A stretch of DNA of 64,000 nt from Tethya wilhelma (Eukaryota > Porifera > Demospongiae > Tethyida > Tethyidae): assembly GCA_964030475.1 (NCBI GenBank), contig CAXIPT010000001.1:22908776-22972775 (forward strand), given 5' to 3'. The stretch's first letter is position 1. Every line of letters begins with the position of its first letter. The translations under genes were made by a program, and so were the position numbers. Below are positions 1-11,451 of this stretch, piece after piece. Below the pieces are notes generated by a model. The model was given only the letters and a program-made list of their open reading frames with translations. It did no database searches and was not told where the DNA came from.

Positions 1-1051
1 TAGGGATGATGCTATAATTATTATTATGTGTGTGGAACAGATGTACATGTAAGGAAAAATTACCAGTATATAATTATAGCACACTAATCGTCCTAGTTTC
101 TACATGCACTACTAACAACCAATGATCTCATAATCATGAATAACACTTTGAATAAATTGATAAACAGATCAATCTCCACTGTTTATAAACAGCCAAGCTG
201 GAAATACATTGCTAAAACAGACTTAGTCTAATAGTGCAAATGGCAGAGGCTTACTCACAAACCTTTAAGTTGGACCTGTAAAGGGTTCTGCCATAAACAA
301 AGATTTGTATTTTGCATTTCAATGGTTAAAATGAGACTCCCCCAGGACAGTCCTGAGATCAAGACTGTGCAGATTATGACAGAAGAGTTTGGGGAACACT
401 TTTGAGACAATCCCGCTTATTTTTTGCTAACAGAGACCTTGTAGCACATGCATATGCTACAATTCCAGACAAAAATGACAAAGCCATGGAAGAGTATTTT
501 GCCGACCAACTGAGGTTACAGGCAAGAGCTTTACAGAGTACCTGCAAGAATCAGCCAGACATACATTAGGGACAAGCTTCTTTACGAACAGCCTCTGACA
601 CGGCCAGGAGTATAGCCCAAGTCCTTGAGTGATTTGCCAAATATCCATCCTTGTTCAGCTATGGAAGACTCATACAAACTCCATACTGTGTGTTAGTTGG
701 TTTTAAAATGGGTTATTTAATTATTGTCAAATTTTCATCAAGTCTTGAATGTTTGCTACTATAATACAGGCAGAGTACAGGCAGTCACATGGCACACTTC
801 CTCATAGTGAAATGGTTGAAATTTAGTGATATCTACTATAGTGCAGCATTAGTTTTACACTAATTAAGTGATCACTTACATGCCCAAATCAATTAACTGA
901 AATGGGGAAGTCATACACAAGAGTCTGACTTCACGAGATTACAATTCAGACAGGATGCAAGTTCATTTAAAAAATTAGTAATAAATTTATGTCCCAAACT
1001 GACCCAGTTGCTCACATGCAGTTGAAACTGATCTGGAGTACAAATATAGTT
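1..1051. other. Upstream non-coding region
   Basis: No gene is recognised here. An open plus-strand frame of about 65 codons runs from roughly 375 to 570 without a start codon. It matches nothing I know and has no convincing partner exon. The remainder is AT-rich sequence leading into the first gene of the tandem array. Confidence 0.45.
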
Positions 1052-2709
1052 ATGAAGACTATACTAAAACTGAAACTCTTGTTCCTAGTGAGTGTAAAGC
1101 TATTTATTACAACAGCACAATTTTGAGTGATAAATAGTATCATAAGGCAGTTCAATTATGATTACAATCATTCTTTGCACACATTTTGTGTGTCACAGGT
1201 ACTAGCAGTTGGCAATGCTCAAACAGATGCAATTGATACGGGGTACATTGTGGAGTTTCCTGATGAGAGATGCAGTACAGCACCAAACCCTGACCCAGTG
1301 ACAGTGACAATTCCAGATGGAAGTAGAGCCTTGATTGTCATGCAAGAAGCTGCAAATGAAAGACCAGACTTACGATTCACAACAACATATTCCCGTCCAG
1401 ATCATGGCTACTTCATTGATGTCATCAATGGGACAGCTGATCGTGATGGCCAGGACAATTGCTTTTGGTTTGTCTACATTCGTGATCCTGAAGACAAAGA
1501 AATCCTCTCACCGCTGAGTATCTCAAACTACATTGTGCCTGGCACTGGTTACACAGTTATATGGCGTTTTGAGCTTTATGACCCAGATGCTAATTCTCAT
1601 GATTTAGCAAGTGGCTCAGAGGTATGGTGCACAAACAGCTGCATGCATGATAATAAATCATTAGCATGGAACTAGAAAAACAAGCATTAATTTAAAATTA
1701 ACTTGAATTATAACAACTTTATTATGTACTTGCATATAGCCTATTGTAGAACGTCCAACTCGTGTCCAGCCAACAGAAACTATTATGGTAAACTACTCTA
1801 TAGACTACACAGATATTGAGACATGTGGTCAGGGCCTGGAACTCATTCCTCCTCCACTAGTGGAAACAGAGATTGCTCTACTAGGATCTGCTCAGAGGGT
1901 CATGGAGGAATCAACAGCTTTTGGACGGAATTATCGCTTTACAGTGACATTCTTCAACAATGAGCTAGGATACTTTGTGGACGCAATAAATGGAACTAGA
2001 AACAATATGACAACTAGCTGCTTTTGGCTGTTCTACATTCGCTTTCCTAATGGTACAGAATGTCAACCTGAGGTGGGTATAACCAACTATGCCATTCCAT
2101 CAGATGGACATACAGTTATCATGCGTTATGAGTCAACATCTGCTGAACATGTAAGAAAGAGATCATGTGTGTCTGTGTGTGTGTGTGTGTGTATACACCG
2201 TTAAGTGTGTAGTTTTTCCATATGGAAGTAGCACACTAAGTGAAGTGTGTACTTTTTGAAGACACTTTCCATGTCCATGGAAGGAACACACTAAGTGAAG
2301 TGTGTACTTTTCAGGACACTTTCCATGTGGAAGTAGCACACTTTGGTGAAAGTGTGTAGTTTACTTTCATTCTTACACACCAAAATTTAACAGTGTTATT
2401 AGCCTAAGCACAATAATAAAGTATAGTTCTCCTCTGTCAGTAGAGAATTAAATTGAGGGAGCTCGAGCTTGGCTCCATGGTTAATATTTTCTGTGATGCC
2501 AAAGACTACTGTAACCTATACGCCCATGCATTGGGATGCATACATTAATTTTATAAATTGCGCATACCTATCAAATTTACTTCTATTAGGGTTCTGAGGC
2601 ACTCAGCTGTGGGGATCTCACTCTAATGAAAGAAGCCCAGAGTCGTCCACAAATGATTTTAAGCATAGTATTACTGATGATGTTTTTGGCAATTATGATT
2701 GCATACTAG
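1052..2709 (+). CDS. Secreted/GPI-type protein with two transcobalamin-C-terminal-like (DUF4430) domains, array copy 1
   Basis: Four exons: 1052-1087 (or to 1093), 1199-1621, 1740-2150, 2590-2709, all phase 0, about 330 aa. Exon 1 with the start of exon 2 encodes a signal peptide; two donors six bases apart (GTGAGT at 1088, GTAAAG at 1094) both keep the frame. Exons 2 and 3 each encode one domain of about 130 aa with the order VMQEA or VMEES helix, an aromatic strand, a Gly-Tyr strand, INGT turn, CFW strand and a final dG-x-x-(V/I)-I-x-R-(F/Y) strand. This matches the beta domain at the C terminus of intrinsic factor and transcobalamin, where it forms half of the cobalamin pocket. Each domain has a Cys pair and an N-glycosylation sequon in the INGT turn. 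Exon 4 encodes a hydrophobic tail with no cytoplasmic part, as in GPI signals. The alpha-barrel domain of true transcobalamins is absent, so the ligand is unknown. Confidence 0.8.
2162..2365. repeat. TG tract and degenerate minisatellite in intron 3 of copy 1
   Basis: A short TG run near 2170-2192 is followed by two to three degenerate units of about 65 bp. Each carries a CACACTAAGTGAAGTGTG-type near-palindrome and a GACACTTTCCATG block. The unit is confined to the intron between the second domain exon and the tail exon of copy 1. Confidence 0.7.
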
Positions 2710-3392
2710 TGAGTTAAATTACAGATTGTCAAGACAGTAAACATGTGCTATGCCACAATTAAAATAGAGCAAATAATGTAACATTTATAATAGTGTATAG
2801 TTTCAAGAAAAGATGGTGGAATAATCACATTTTAACTATAATTATGCAAAAAATATAATGATGTTTGGATATGCATGTACGACAGTAAGCTCTGCGTGCA
2901 TGCGGTGATATGCCATAATAGTGACTTATAACAGGGTATGCATAATATACAAGCACTACTTTTACACAACAGTATAGTCACCATGGCATGGTAAATAAAC
3001 TATGAAATTTTGAGTGGGCGTATAGACAGGATTCCAGAGTCTAGCTGGAGCCACCAATAAACAAGCAACCTTAAAATTGATTATTAAGTTAAGTGTACTT
3101 TCCCAGACATATTTTGCCTACACATACATTCATCCACCTGCTGCATGGCTACAGTGTGGGTGGCACCTAGCAACAGGTTACAGGTTATAGTGTGGTATGC
3201 TTTGATGTTAAGACTATTATTATGTACCCTTGCTAATGGTTGTTTTGCCAAGTGATGTGTTAGTCTTCCTTCTTGCATGAAAGATAGGTCAGATTACAGG
3301 TCAATAATTGAATAACAACACAGCTCCTAGACTGCATGACCAGATAAGCATTAGTATCAAATTTTCTTCCATTGGAAATTGAAGTCTAAAAG
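2710..3392. other. Intergenic region between copies 1 and 2
   Basis: AT-rich sequence holding the 3' flank of copy 1 and the 5' flank of copy 2. I see no gene. A minus-strand open frame at 3084-3278 has no recognisable protein character. Confidence 0.5.
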
Positions 3393-4695
3393 ATGAAGAC
3401 CTTTCCAATTACATTGGCTATAGCTGTTGTGACAGCTCTCAAGGTAAACTTATCTATATAAATTATGTTATAAATGATTACTTTTATCAAAATTTAATGT
3501 AACTATATTAGACAAAAAAATTTAACTATATGAACCATGAATGTGTTCGTTTGTATGTCTTTGTAATAATTATGCATGTCACATACTATTAGATAAGTAA
3601 TGTTCAAGCTGATTCAGAAATCTCTTCCACTTTTGCTGTGGAGTATCCTGATGATGATTGTAGCTCAGCACCTAACCCAGACCCAGTGACAGTCACTGTT
3701 CCTCTTAAGAGTACAGCACTAATTGTGATGCAAGAAGCTGCTACTTTGAATCCGGACCTACGTTTCTCTGCAAAATATTTTGGACCAGACCTCGGATACT
3801 CTATTCGAGTACTAAATGGGACTAAATACGATGCTAGCAAGAGCTGTTTCTGGTTCTTTGATATTCGTGATCCCAAAGGAAATGAGTTTTCATCACCATT
3901 AGGTGTTTCCAACTACATTGTACAAGGAGACGGGTATACACTGATATACCGATTCCAGCGATATGTCCCCTCAAACTCAACTCATTCAAATGATTCTGAG
4001 GTAATTAATGAGAAATCAATAAAAAACAGCCTCATAATTTTATACGTGTAACCATTCTGCAATTACCATGTTATCACAATGTCTTAATTCTAATAAAGCC
4101 TGTAGTTGAGCTACCAGAAGAAGAAGAAACAGACACTGTTATGGTTGAATATTCTATTGAATACACGGACATTGAGACATGTGGTCAGGGCCTGGAACTC
4201 ATTCCTCCTCCACTAGTGGAAACAGAGATTGCTCTACAAGGATCTGCTCAGAGGGTCATGGAGGAATCAACAGCTTTTGGACGGAATTATCGCTTTACAG
4301 TGACATTCTTCAACAATGAGCTAGGATACTTTGTAGATGCAATAAATGGAACCAGTAGTAACGCGACAGCTGGCTGTTTTTGGTTCTTTTATGTTCGTCT
4401 CCCTAATGGTACTGAAATTCAACCTAATGTGGGCATCACAAACTATCTCATTCCATCAGATGGACACTCAGTCATCATGCGCTTTGAGTCTACTCAACAT
4501 GTAAGTAATTTAACAACAATAATTATTAATCATCTATGATTATAGATAGGGACAATAATTCATACTTGCACGTGCCTACAGGTTCCTGAAACTACAGTAG
4601 CAGATACTATGTTCATGACTGAAGCTCAAAGTCGTACCCAGATGTTTCTGAGCACAGTACTCATCATGACATTGTTAGCAATCCTACTTTTCTAG
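3393..4695 (+). CDS. Double DUF4430 (transcobalamin-like) protein, array copy 2
   Basis: Exons 3393-3443, 3593-4000, 4099-4500 and 4582-4695, all phase 0, giving 324 aa. The model is clean: exon 1 encodes a 17-residue hydrophobic signal start, exons 2 and 3 one transcobalamin-C-terminal-like domain each, and exon 4 a spacer ending in the GPI-like tail TLLAILLF. The domains carry VMQEA and VMEES helices, LNGT and INGT turns and CFWFF strands. A Glu-rich linker (PEEEE) joins them. Exon 3 is a mosaic: its 5' half is nearly base-identical to copy 1 and its 3' half to copy 3, which indicates gene conversion. Secretion and anchoring are inferred from sequence; ligand binding is not shown. Confidence 0.85.
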
Positions 4696-5113
4696 GCTTG
4701 GTATATCCAAGCATCAGGAAGTTAATTATTGTAGTGACTGTTAGTACTATTAATGACAAGCCAAAAAAAAGAAGTGAATAAAAAATTAATTAATGCTTTC
4801 TAAAACTAACTTCAAGCATGCATATTTTTATTTGTACAACTGATATTATGGATATACAACTGAACATGCATGCATGCACTCATATGGACAAGTTCATTGT
4901 CATGGGGACCATATGTACATGCATGTGTAGGTATTCTATAGTCATAACAGGAAGTATAGATCAATGCAGCCTTTGCACTGTCAAACTGACAGGAGGTAAA
5001 CCATTCCATGATGATATAAAATAAAAGGATGCGTGTACATCATCGAATGCTTTAAGTATTATTGAACCAGATTAAGACTTCTACACAAAAGTTAATGTCT
5101 TAAGTGCTACGAG
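4696..5113. other. Intergenic region with a conserved proximal promoter block of copy 3
   Basis: No gene. The last ~120 bases, from the ACTGACAGGAGGT motif near 4985 through a TGAACCAG block near 5064 to the start codon, are similar to the 5' flank of copy 5 (about 10030-10119). The start-proximal part of the array unit was therefore duplicated together with its coding region. Confidence 0.55.
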
Positions 5114-6183
5114 ATGAAGGTTGATATGCTTACCACTTTATTGATCATTAGTACACTCAGTCTAACAATGGTAAGGAAAAGTAGTACATTAAATTTTATT
5201 TACTATGCAGACAGCACTTTGAACAGTTTAAATTTTACTGGTACATAATTGCAGTTTAGCAGAGCTGATGCTCAACCTGACATAACCACTGACTATATTG
5301 TGGAGTACCCTGATGACTATTGTAGCTCAGCACCTGACCCAGACTCAGTGACAGTCACTGTTCCTGTTAAGAGTAGAGCACTAATTGTGATGCAAGAAGC
5401 TGCTACTTTGAATTCAGATGTAAGATTCTCAACAACATACTTTGGATCTGAGCTTGGATACTTCATTGATAAGCTCAATGGCACAAATTCTGACCTGGAA
5501 AATAGTTGCTTCTGGTTCATTTACATCCGCAATTCAAAAGGCATTGAGTTTTTATCTCCACTAGGTGTTTCAAATTTTGTAATACCCAGCAATGGATATT
5601 CAATTATTTGGCGCTACCAGCAATATATTCCAGAGAATTCTACTCATTCAAATGACACAGAGGTATGTCCTTTGAACAAATCATAGTGTATACTATTGTT
5701 GATAAATTATAAATATTTACGATAAATTTATACTATTAGCCTCTAGTTGACCTTCCAATAGAAGTTGAACCAACAGAAACTATTATGGTGAACTACTCTA
5801 TAGAATACACAGATATTGAGACATGTGGTCAGGGCCTGGAACTGATTCCTCCTCCACTAGTGGAAACAGAGATTGCTCTACTAGGATCTGCTCAGAGTGT
5901 CATGGAGAAGTCAGTTGAAAATGGACGTGAATATCGTTTCAGTTTGTCATTCTTCAACAATGAGCTAGGCTACTTTGTAGATGCAATAAATGGAACCAGT
6001 AGTAATGTGACAGCTGGCTGTTTTTGGTTCTTTTATGTTCGTCTCCCTAATGGTACTGAAATTCAACCTAATGTGGGCATCACAAACTATCCCATTCCAT
6101 CAGATGGACACTCTGTCATCATGCGCTTTGAGTCTACTCAACATGTAAGTAGAATTATAGTGTGGAAAGAGAGGGGGATCTAG
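5114..6183 (+). CDS. Double DUF4430 protein, array copy 3, lacking the usual tail exon
   Basis: Exons 5114-5170 (19-residue signal start), 5255-5662 and 5740-6144 are in phase 0 and encode a signal peptide and two transcobalamin-C-terminal-like domains, with LNGT and INGT turns, CFWF strands and a Cys pair per domain. The normal donor follows at 6145, but I find no GPI-type tail exon downstream. Reading through the donor stops at 6181-6183 and gives about 302 aa, a soluble secreted form. The flank from about 6380 to 6690 matches the flank of copy 5 that lies beyond its tail exon. The tail exon was therefore probably deleted here. Whether the donor is still used to a distant exon cannot be told. 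Confidence 0.75.
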
Positions 6184-7585
6184 AAGTATGTTTGCCTACG
6201 AAATTTTTTTAAAAATAACCACATGCTCTGATATCAAGTTATTTTGCTCAGTTAACTACAGCTGATTAATTTAATTACATGCCATGGACATGCACCTATA
6301 GTATTGTAATGATACATGGTAAAAATGACAATTAATTCTTTAAATAATATTATTATAACCATAACATAATAGTTGAGATTGATGCAGCTGTAAGGTAGAT
6401 AGCCACATGCTGCATGCATGCATGGTTATTATGCAGGCTCAGTACAAGCATCCAATGTTGATGTATGGATTCAATGGTAGGGATCAACCCCCATCACCAT
6501 GGTGATAATGTTAAATACACTTATTGTTATGTACCCTATAATAGGAGTCAATCAGACAGGTGCGGTAGTTCAAAGTATAACATAGAATACTCCCTTATTG
6601 CACTCAGACTAAGAGGCTCACAGTTAATGCTTCACAAACAAGTTTGTGGGTGAAAAACAGCTGCTCAGTATTGCACTGCTAAGAGTGCATGTATTATTTA
6701 GGGAGAGTACACTGCAGCAACATGCATGAGTATGTGTTCTGTCTGAATGACATCACATTCCGTGTAAGTTTAGTGGGTCACTGTGCTGTTATGTGATTAT
6801 CACTATAGCTAGGATGTCAGTCAAAATGATAAGCAATACTACAATGTCATGTATGTATAGACATGGGTCAATTAAAGCCATAATGTCTATTGGGCCAGGT
6901 GGCATTTATATCAAATGACCAAGTTATAAATCAGAAGTCAGAATTATAATTACGACATCCGAATTATAATAATCAATTGCAATCTAACATATTATTGCAT
7001 CTGACAAATGAATGTGATGTCTGAATTATATAAATCAGATGTAATTTTTGTTTTAAAATTCATGCAAAACGTAAAATTCATGTGAGATTTGCCTATGGTA
7101 TGAAAATTGTTACAATTTATATTTGTGATTTGTACTTTTCAAGAGAGATTGCCATTTTGTGAGAAATTACAAGACTTAGTTTAGTTCCGAGTTTCACAGT
7201 TTATCGACTCAAGATTGACCATTGAGATTATTAGTGAATTCATTATAACCTTTTATTTTTGGTTTCCTTTTGCTGTCTCATAGAGTACGTGTGTACGTGT
7301 CCCCATAAAAATCAGTAATTTGAAATTAAATGAATAAACTGTGACATTGTGTAGTCCATGCAGTGCCAAAAGTGTACTAGGGAGAGTGCACACCAACATA
7401 GTCTATAAGTAGAGGAAGATACACCCACGGGCTGTATAGAGCCGTAGAACTATAATAGATAAGCAGTGTGTATCTACGGTAGAACGGTCAACCATCCAGT
7501 GGTAGATATTCAACTTAATGCTTGGCTTAATTTGAATCAGGCTACAGTGTCCAGGACATACTGAACATGGTCAGATAAAATTATT
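6184..7585. other. Intergenic region, partly duplicated flank
   Basis: The segment of about 6380-6690 is a diverged copy of about 11755-12050, the 3' flank of copy 5; shared blocks include CAGACAGGTGCGGTA-type and AAAAACAGCTGCTC sequences. From about 6900 to 7060 there are short imperfect AT-rich repeats of an ATCAGA/ATTATAAT type. No gene was recognised. Confidence 0.5.
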
Positions 7586-9242
7586 ATGGTAGTATGTCTT
7601 TTAGTGAAACCAATCATCATAGCTTTATCAGTAGTACATCAGGTACAGTAACTATGTAGGGTTGCAAGTCAAAATTGTGTATAGTCAATAACCACCATCA
7701 ACTGTTAGAATAAAATTAATAATGATTATTCCTGATAATGAATATGGCAAAAAAGTGGAGGAAATTAGCCTAGTTACTTCCACTATGAATAATATTACTA
7801 TCTATTATTCATAGCTATAACAATAAAGTTGCAAAGGAGATGACCTTTGGTAACTGTAGTTGAATAGCATACTACTCTTGCTGCCCACTACACCATTGTG
7901 GATGTATGTGACCACAAGATCATGCACTTCCACAAGGTGTATGGTGACAGAGCCATAGTTCATTATTGTGCAATAAACTTGAGTAATGTGTACACCTCCA
8001 ATGATGGAATGCTGAAGGGAAATTCCACTATGATTGACTTACAATAGAACAAGAAGCCCCAGATATGAATACAGCTATAGATATTGCAAATTTAAGGTAC
8101 ATTAGAGTGTAATATTGCCAAGCAACTATAAATTGTGATAATGGAATCAGTAGAAGGAATTAAGAATGTGACATGTATGTACACCAATGATATTACACAC
8201 ATGTACATGCACAAATAGGTAGAAGTGGAGCAATTAGTGACAACACACTACAGTGTTGAATTCAAAGATGAGCAATGTGGAATTGAAATAGGATCTGGTC
8301 CAGAGCCTGTGTCTGTTGAGGTACCCATTTACAGCAATGGCTTACGTGTTATGGAGGCTGCCGCTGACATTGGCCCTGAGTACATGTTCACTGCAATCTA
8401 CCTCTCTCCTTATGGCTACCTTATCACCAACATCAGTGGTGTCGCAGCTGACGTTCCCAGGCAATGCTTCTGGTTTTATTACATCATATATCCCACTGAT
8501 CCCAATACAGAGCTCCTCTCAGCTATTTTGCTATCAAACTTTAACATACCAGGACCTGGCTATTCCATTATCTGGCGCTTTAGCAAAGACCTTACAGCAA
8601 AAGCAAATTTCACTACTCCTATGGTAAACAAATAATCATAAATTATTGGAAGTTTATGAATACACACTTATACTTATAACATAATAATTATAGGTAGATG
8701 TTCCACCAACGGCACCAGTCCCAACTATTATAGTTGACTACTTGATAGAGTATGAAGATAAAGAAACCTGTGGACATGGCCTTCTGCCATCAGACACACT
8801 TGAAATATCCATTCCCACATCAGGCTCTGTCTTACAAGTCATGGAAAATGCTGCTGATCTTGACGACTCTTACAGATTTAAAGTTACCTATTTCACAGAT
8901 CTTCATGGCTATGCTATTGATGGCATTAACGTCACTGAAAACAATGCTGACACCAATTGCTCTTGGTACTACATCATTGGGAGGCCAGATGGGACACAAG
9001 AAAACCCTCAAGTCCCTATTTCTAAATATTACATTCCTAGTGAAGGGTACACAGTAATCATACGCTTTCAAGATAATGATTCTCCACTGATACTTGAATC
9101 TGGAGCTAAAGTAAGTAACCAGAACATAATTGGCAAGCATACATGGCTCATTGCAAATATTTTTTTCTTTGTACAGAAGCTGGAGATGATTCTTATCTAC
9201 ATACAGCTGTCAATGGCTTTGCTAGTGATCAGTCTACTCTAA
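7586..9242 (+). CDS. Divergent double DUF4430 protein, array copy 4
   Basis: Exons 8219-8623, 8694-9110 and 9177-9242 are clear and phase 0. They encode two transcobalamin-C-terminal-like domains and a short hydrophobic tail ending VISLL. The first exon is a guess: 7586-7642 encodes 19 residues of signal-peptide character (MVVCLLVK start), ends in phase 0, and would leave a 576-bp intron with a weak GTACAG donor. Total about 314 aa. This is the most diverged member. It keeps the VMEAA and VMENA helices, CFWFYY and CSWYY strands, and a glycosylation sequon at the turn, now NIS in domain 1 and NVT in domain 2 instead of NGT. Retention of the sequon despite divergence suggests a constrained secreted protein. 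Domain exons are well supported; exon 1 is not. Confidence 0.75.
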
Positions 9243-9608
9243 ATATGCCATACAAAAAAAGACACTTAAAAGTAGATTGTAAAATACCCAAAAGTTAATT
9301 ACTAAAATTAAGAATTAGCTATTTAAATGCATGATTTTGTTGTAACGTAACTCTAAATCACACAGTAATTAGCATACACCACGATTCTTACCTATTATCC
9401 GAAGTCACAGCATATTGGTATGTTTTATAGCTCCTACTCATGTGTCCTGGAGTCTGTAGTGGACACCTCATGCATGTAGTCAGCAAGAAACTTGCATCAG
9501 TGGCATAACTGCTGCACCAATCATCCTCTTCCTTACTGAAAAGTTCACCGGTCACAGCTTCACAAATCAAAATGGTGACTAGTCCAAGGGATGTCTAGCA
9601 CACTTTAA

Positions 9609-9647
<39 letters not shown>

Positions 9648-9710
9648 TGCATGTGTGTGAGTGTATGTGTGTGTGTGTGTGTATGTGTGTGCATGTGTGT
9701 GTGTGTACCT

Positions 9711-9772
<62 letters not shown>

Positions 9773-10119
9773 TTGTGTGTGTGCATGTGCATGTGTGGGT
9801 GGGTGTGGGTATGTGCATATCTGTCACTGTGTGTTGCACAGAGAGGTGGCATACATGAGGCTAGCTGAAATGGAGAAATATTATCTAGAATTATTGACCA
9901 ATTGACATAGTCATCCTGCATGCTTGACTATTGTCTTGTCAGAACTTGTGAGCTTTGCACGCTGCATACAACTTGTTCCAAAGTTCCTATCACCATTCAG
10001 GAAATACCTAGATCATAATTAGCTGTGCAACTGACAGGAAGTGAGTGCATAATGGAACGCATTAAACATTACTGAACCAGGCTGGGACTTCTGCCACAGA
10101 GTTGATGTAGTGCTACAAA
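9243..10119. other. Intergenic region with microsatellite
   Basis: No gene. It contains the large TG tract listed separately and, near its end, the promoter block shared with copy 3. Confidence 0.5.
9609..9815. repeat. (TG)n microsatellite, interrupted
   Basis: About 200 bp of GT/TG dinucleotide with GA, CA and TA interruptions. Open frames on both strands here (Cys-Val and His-Thr repeats) are artefacts of the dinucleotide. Confidence 0.95.
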
Positions 10120-11451
10120 ATGAAGGTTTATATGCTTTCTACTCTATTGATCATTAGCACACTCAGTGCGTGTAAGGTAAGAAACAATAATGCATTCATT
10201 TACCAGACAGCACTTTGAATGCAAATGATTGCAGTTTGGCAAAGTTGGTGCTCAACTTGACATAACCACTGACTATATTGTGGAGTACCCTGATGCTGCA
10301 TGTAGCTCAGCACCTAACCCGGACAACGTGACAGTCACTGTTCCTGCTAAGAGTATAGCACTAATTGTGATGCAAGAGGCTGCTACTTTGAATCCAGATG
10401 TAGAATTCTCAGCAACATACTATAAAACAGACATTGGATATGTCATTGATAAGATCAATGGCACTGCTAATTCTAACCAGGAAAGCCGTTGTTTGTGGTT
10501 GAACTACATCCGCAATTCAAAAGGCATTGAGTTTTTATCTCCATTTGGTGTTTCAAATTATGTAATACCCAGTGATGGATATTCAATTATATGGCGCTAC
10601 CAGCAAAATATTCCAGAGAATTCTACTCATTCAAATAACACGGAGGTATGTCCTTTGAATAAAATTTATTCATAGATAATACTACTGTTGATGAATATTA
10701 TTTCAACAGTCTCTAGTTGATTTTCCAATACTCGCAAAACAAGAAGCTGTTAGAGTGAACTACTCCATAGAATACACAGACATTGAGACATGTGGTCAGG
10801 GTCTGGAACTCATTCCTCCTCCACTAGTGGAAACAGAGATTGCTCGACTAGGATCTGCTCAGAGGGTCATGGAGAAGTCAGTTGGAACTGATAGATGTGA
10901 ATATCAGTTCAGTGTGTCATTCTATGGAAATGAGCTAGGCTACATTGTAGATGCAATAAACGGAACCACCAGTAACATGACAACTGGCTGTTTCTGGTAT
11001 TTCTATGTTCGTCTCCCTAATGGTACTGAAATTCAACCTAATGTGGGCATCACAAACTATCTTATTCGATCAGATGGACACTCTGTCATAATGCGCTATG
11101 AACATGTAAGTAGCATTATAATCAAACAATATTATATTGTGCATGCCATGAGCATTACAACTGTATATGCTAGCTGTTATTAGCTATAGGATTTAATTAC
11201 AGGTTAATGGAGCAAGGGGGTGGAAGGGGAATGAGGCTCTTATAGGCAACCAAAATTTTATTTGAGTACCTTAGATAAAAAAGATTTTAAAACTTACAAT
11301 GTATAATATCACCTGATTGCTTTAATTGGTGATGATTTGGTCCTAGATGCAGATCCCTACTACAACAGTAACAGAAGCTCAAAACCATACACAGATGTTT
11401 CTAAGTACAGTGCTCATGATGGCATTCCTAGTAGGACTCTTGGTTTACTGA
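10120..11451 (+). CDS. Double DUF4430 protein, array copy 5
   Basis: Exons 10120-10176, 10235-10645, 10710-11105 and 11353-11451, all phase 0, encoding 320 aa. Exon 1 gives the signal peptide (MKVYMLSTLLIIS start), closely related to copy 3. Exons 2 and 3 are one transcobalamin-C-terminal-like domain each, with VMQEA and VMEKS helices, KINGT and AINGT turns and CLWL and CFWY strands. Exon 4 encodes a spacer and a GPI-like tail ending LVGLLVY. Domain 2 has an extra Cys (in DRCEYQF) not present in the other copies, leaving an odd cysteine count. Copy 5 and copy 3 share promoter, coding and 3' flank, so they derive from one duplication unit of several kilobases. Confidence 0.85.

Noticed and set aside
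375..570. Start-less open frame of about 65 codons (…VWGTLLRQSRLFF…)
   Set aside because: No start codon, no recognisable family and no convincing splice partners; such a length can occur by chance.
9579..9921. Long Cys-Val and His-Thr repeat open frames on both strands
   Set aside because: They are translations of the (TG)n microsatellite and have no independent coding signal.
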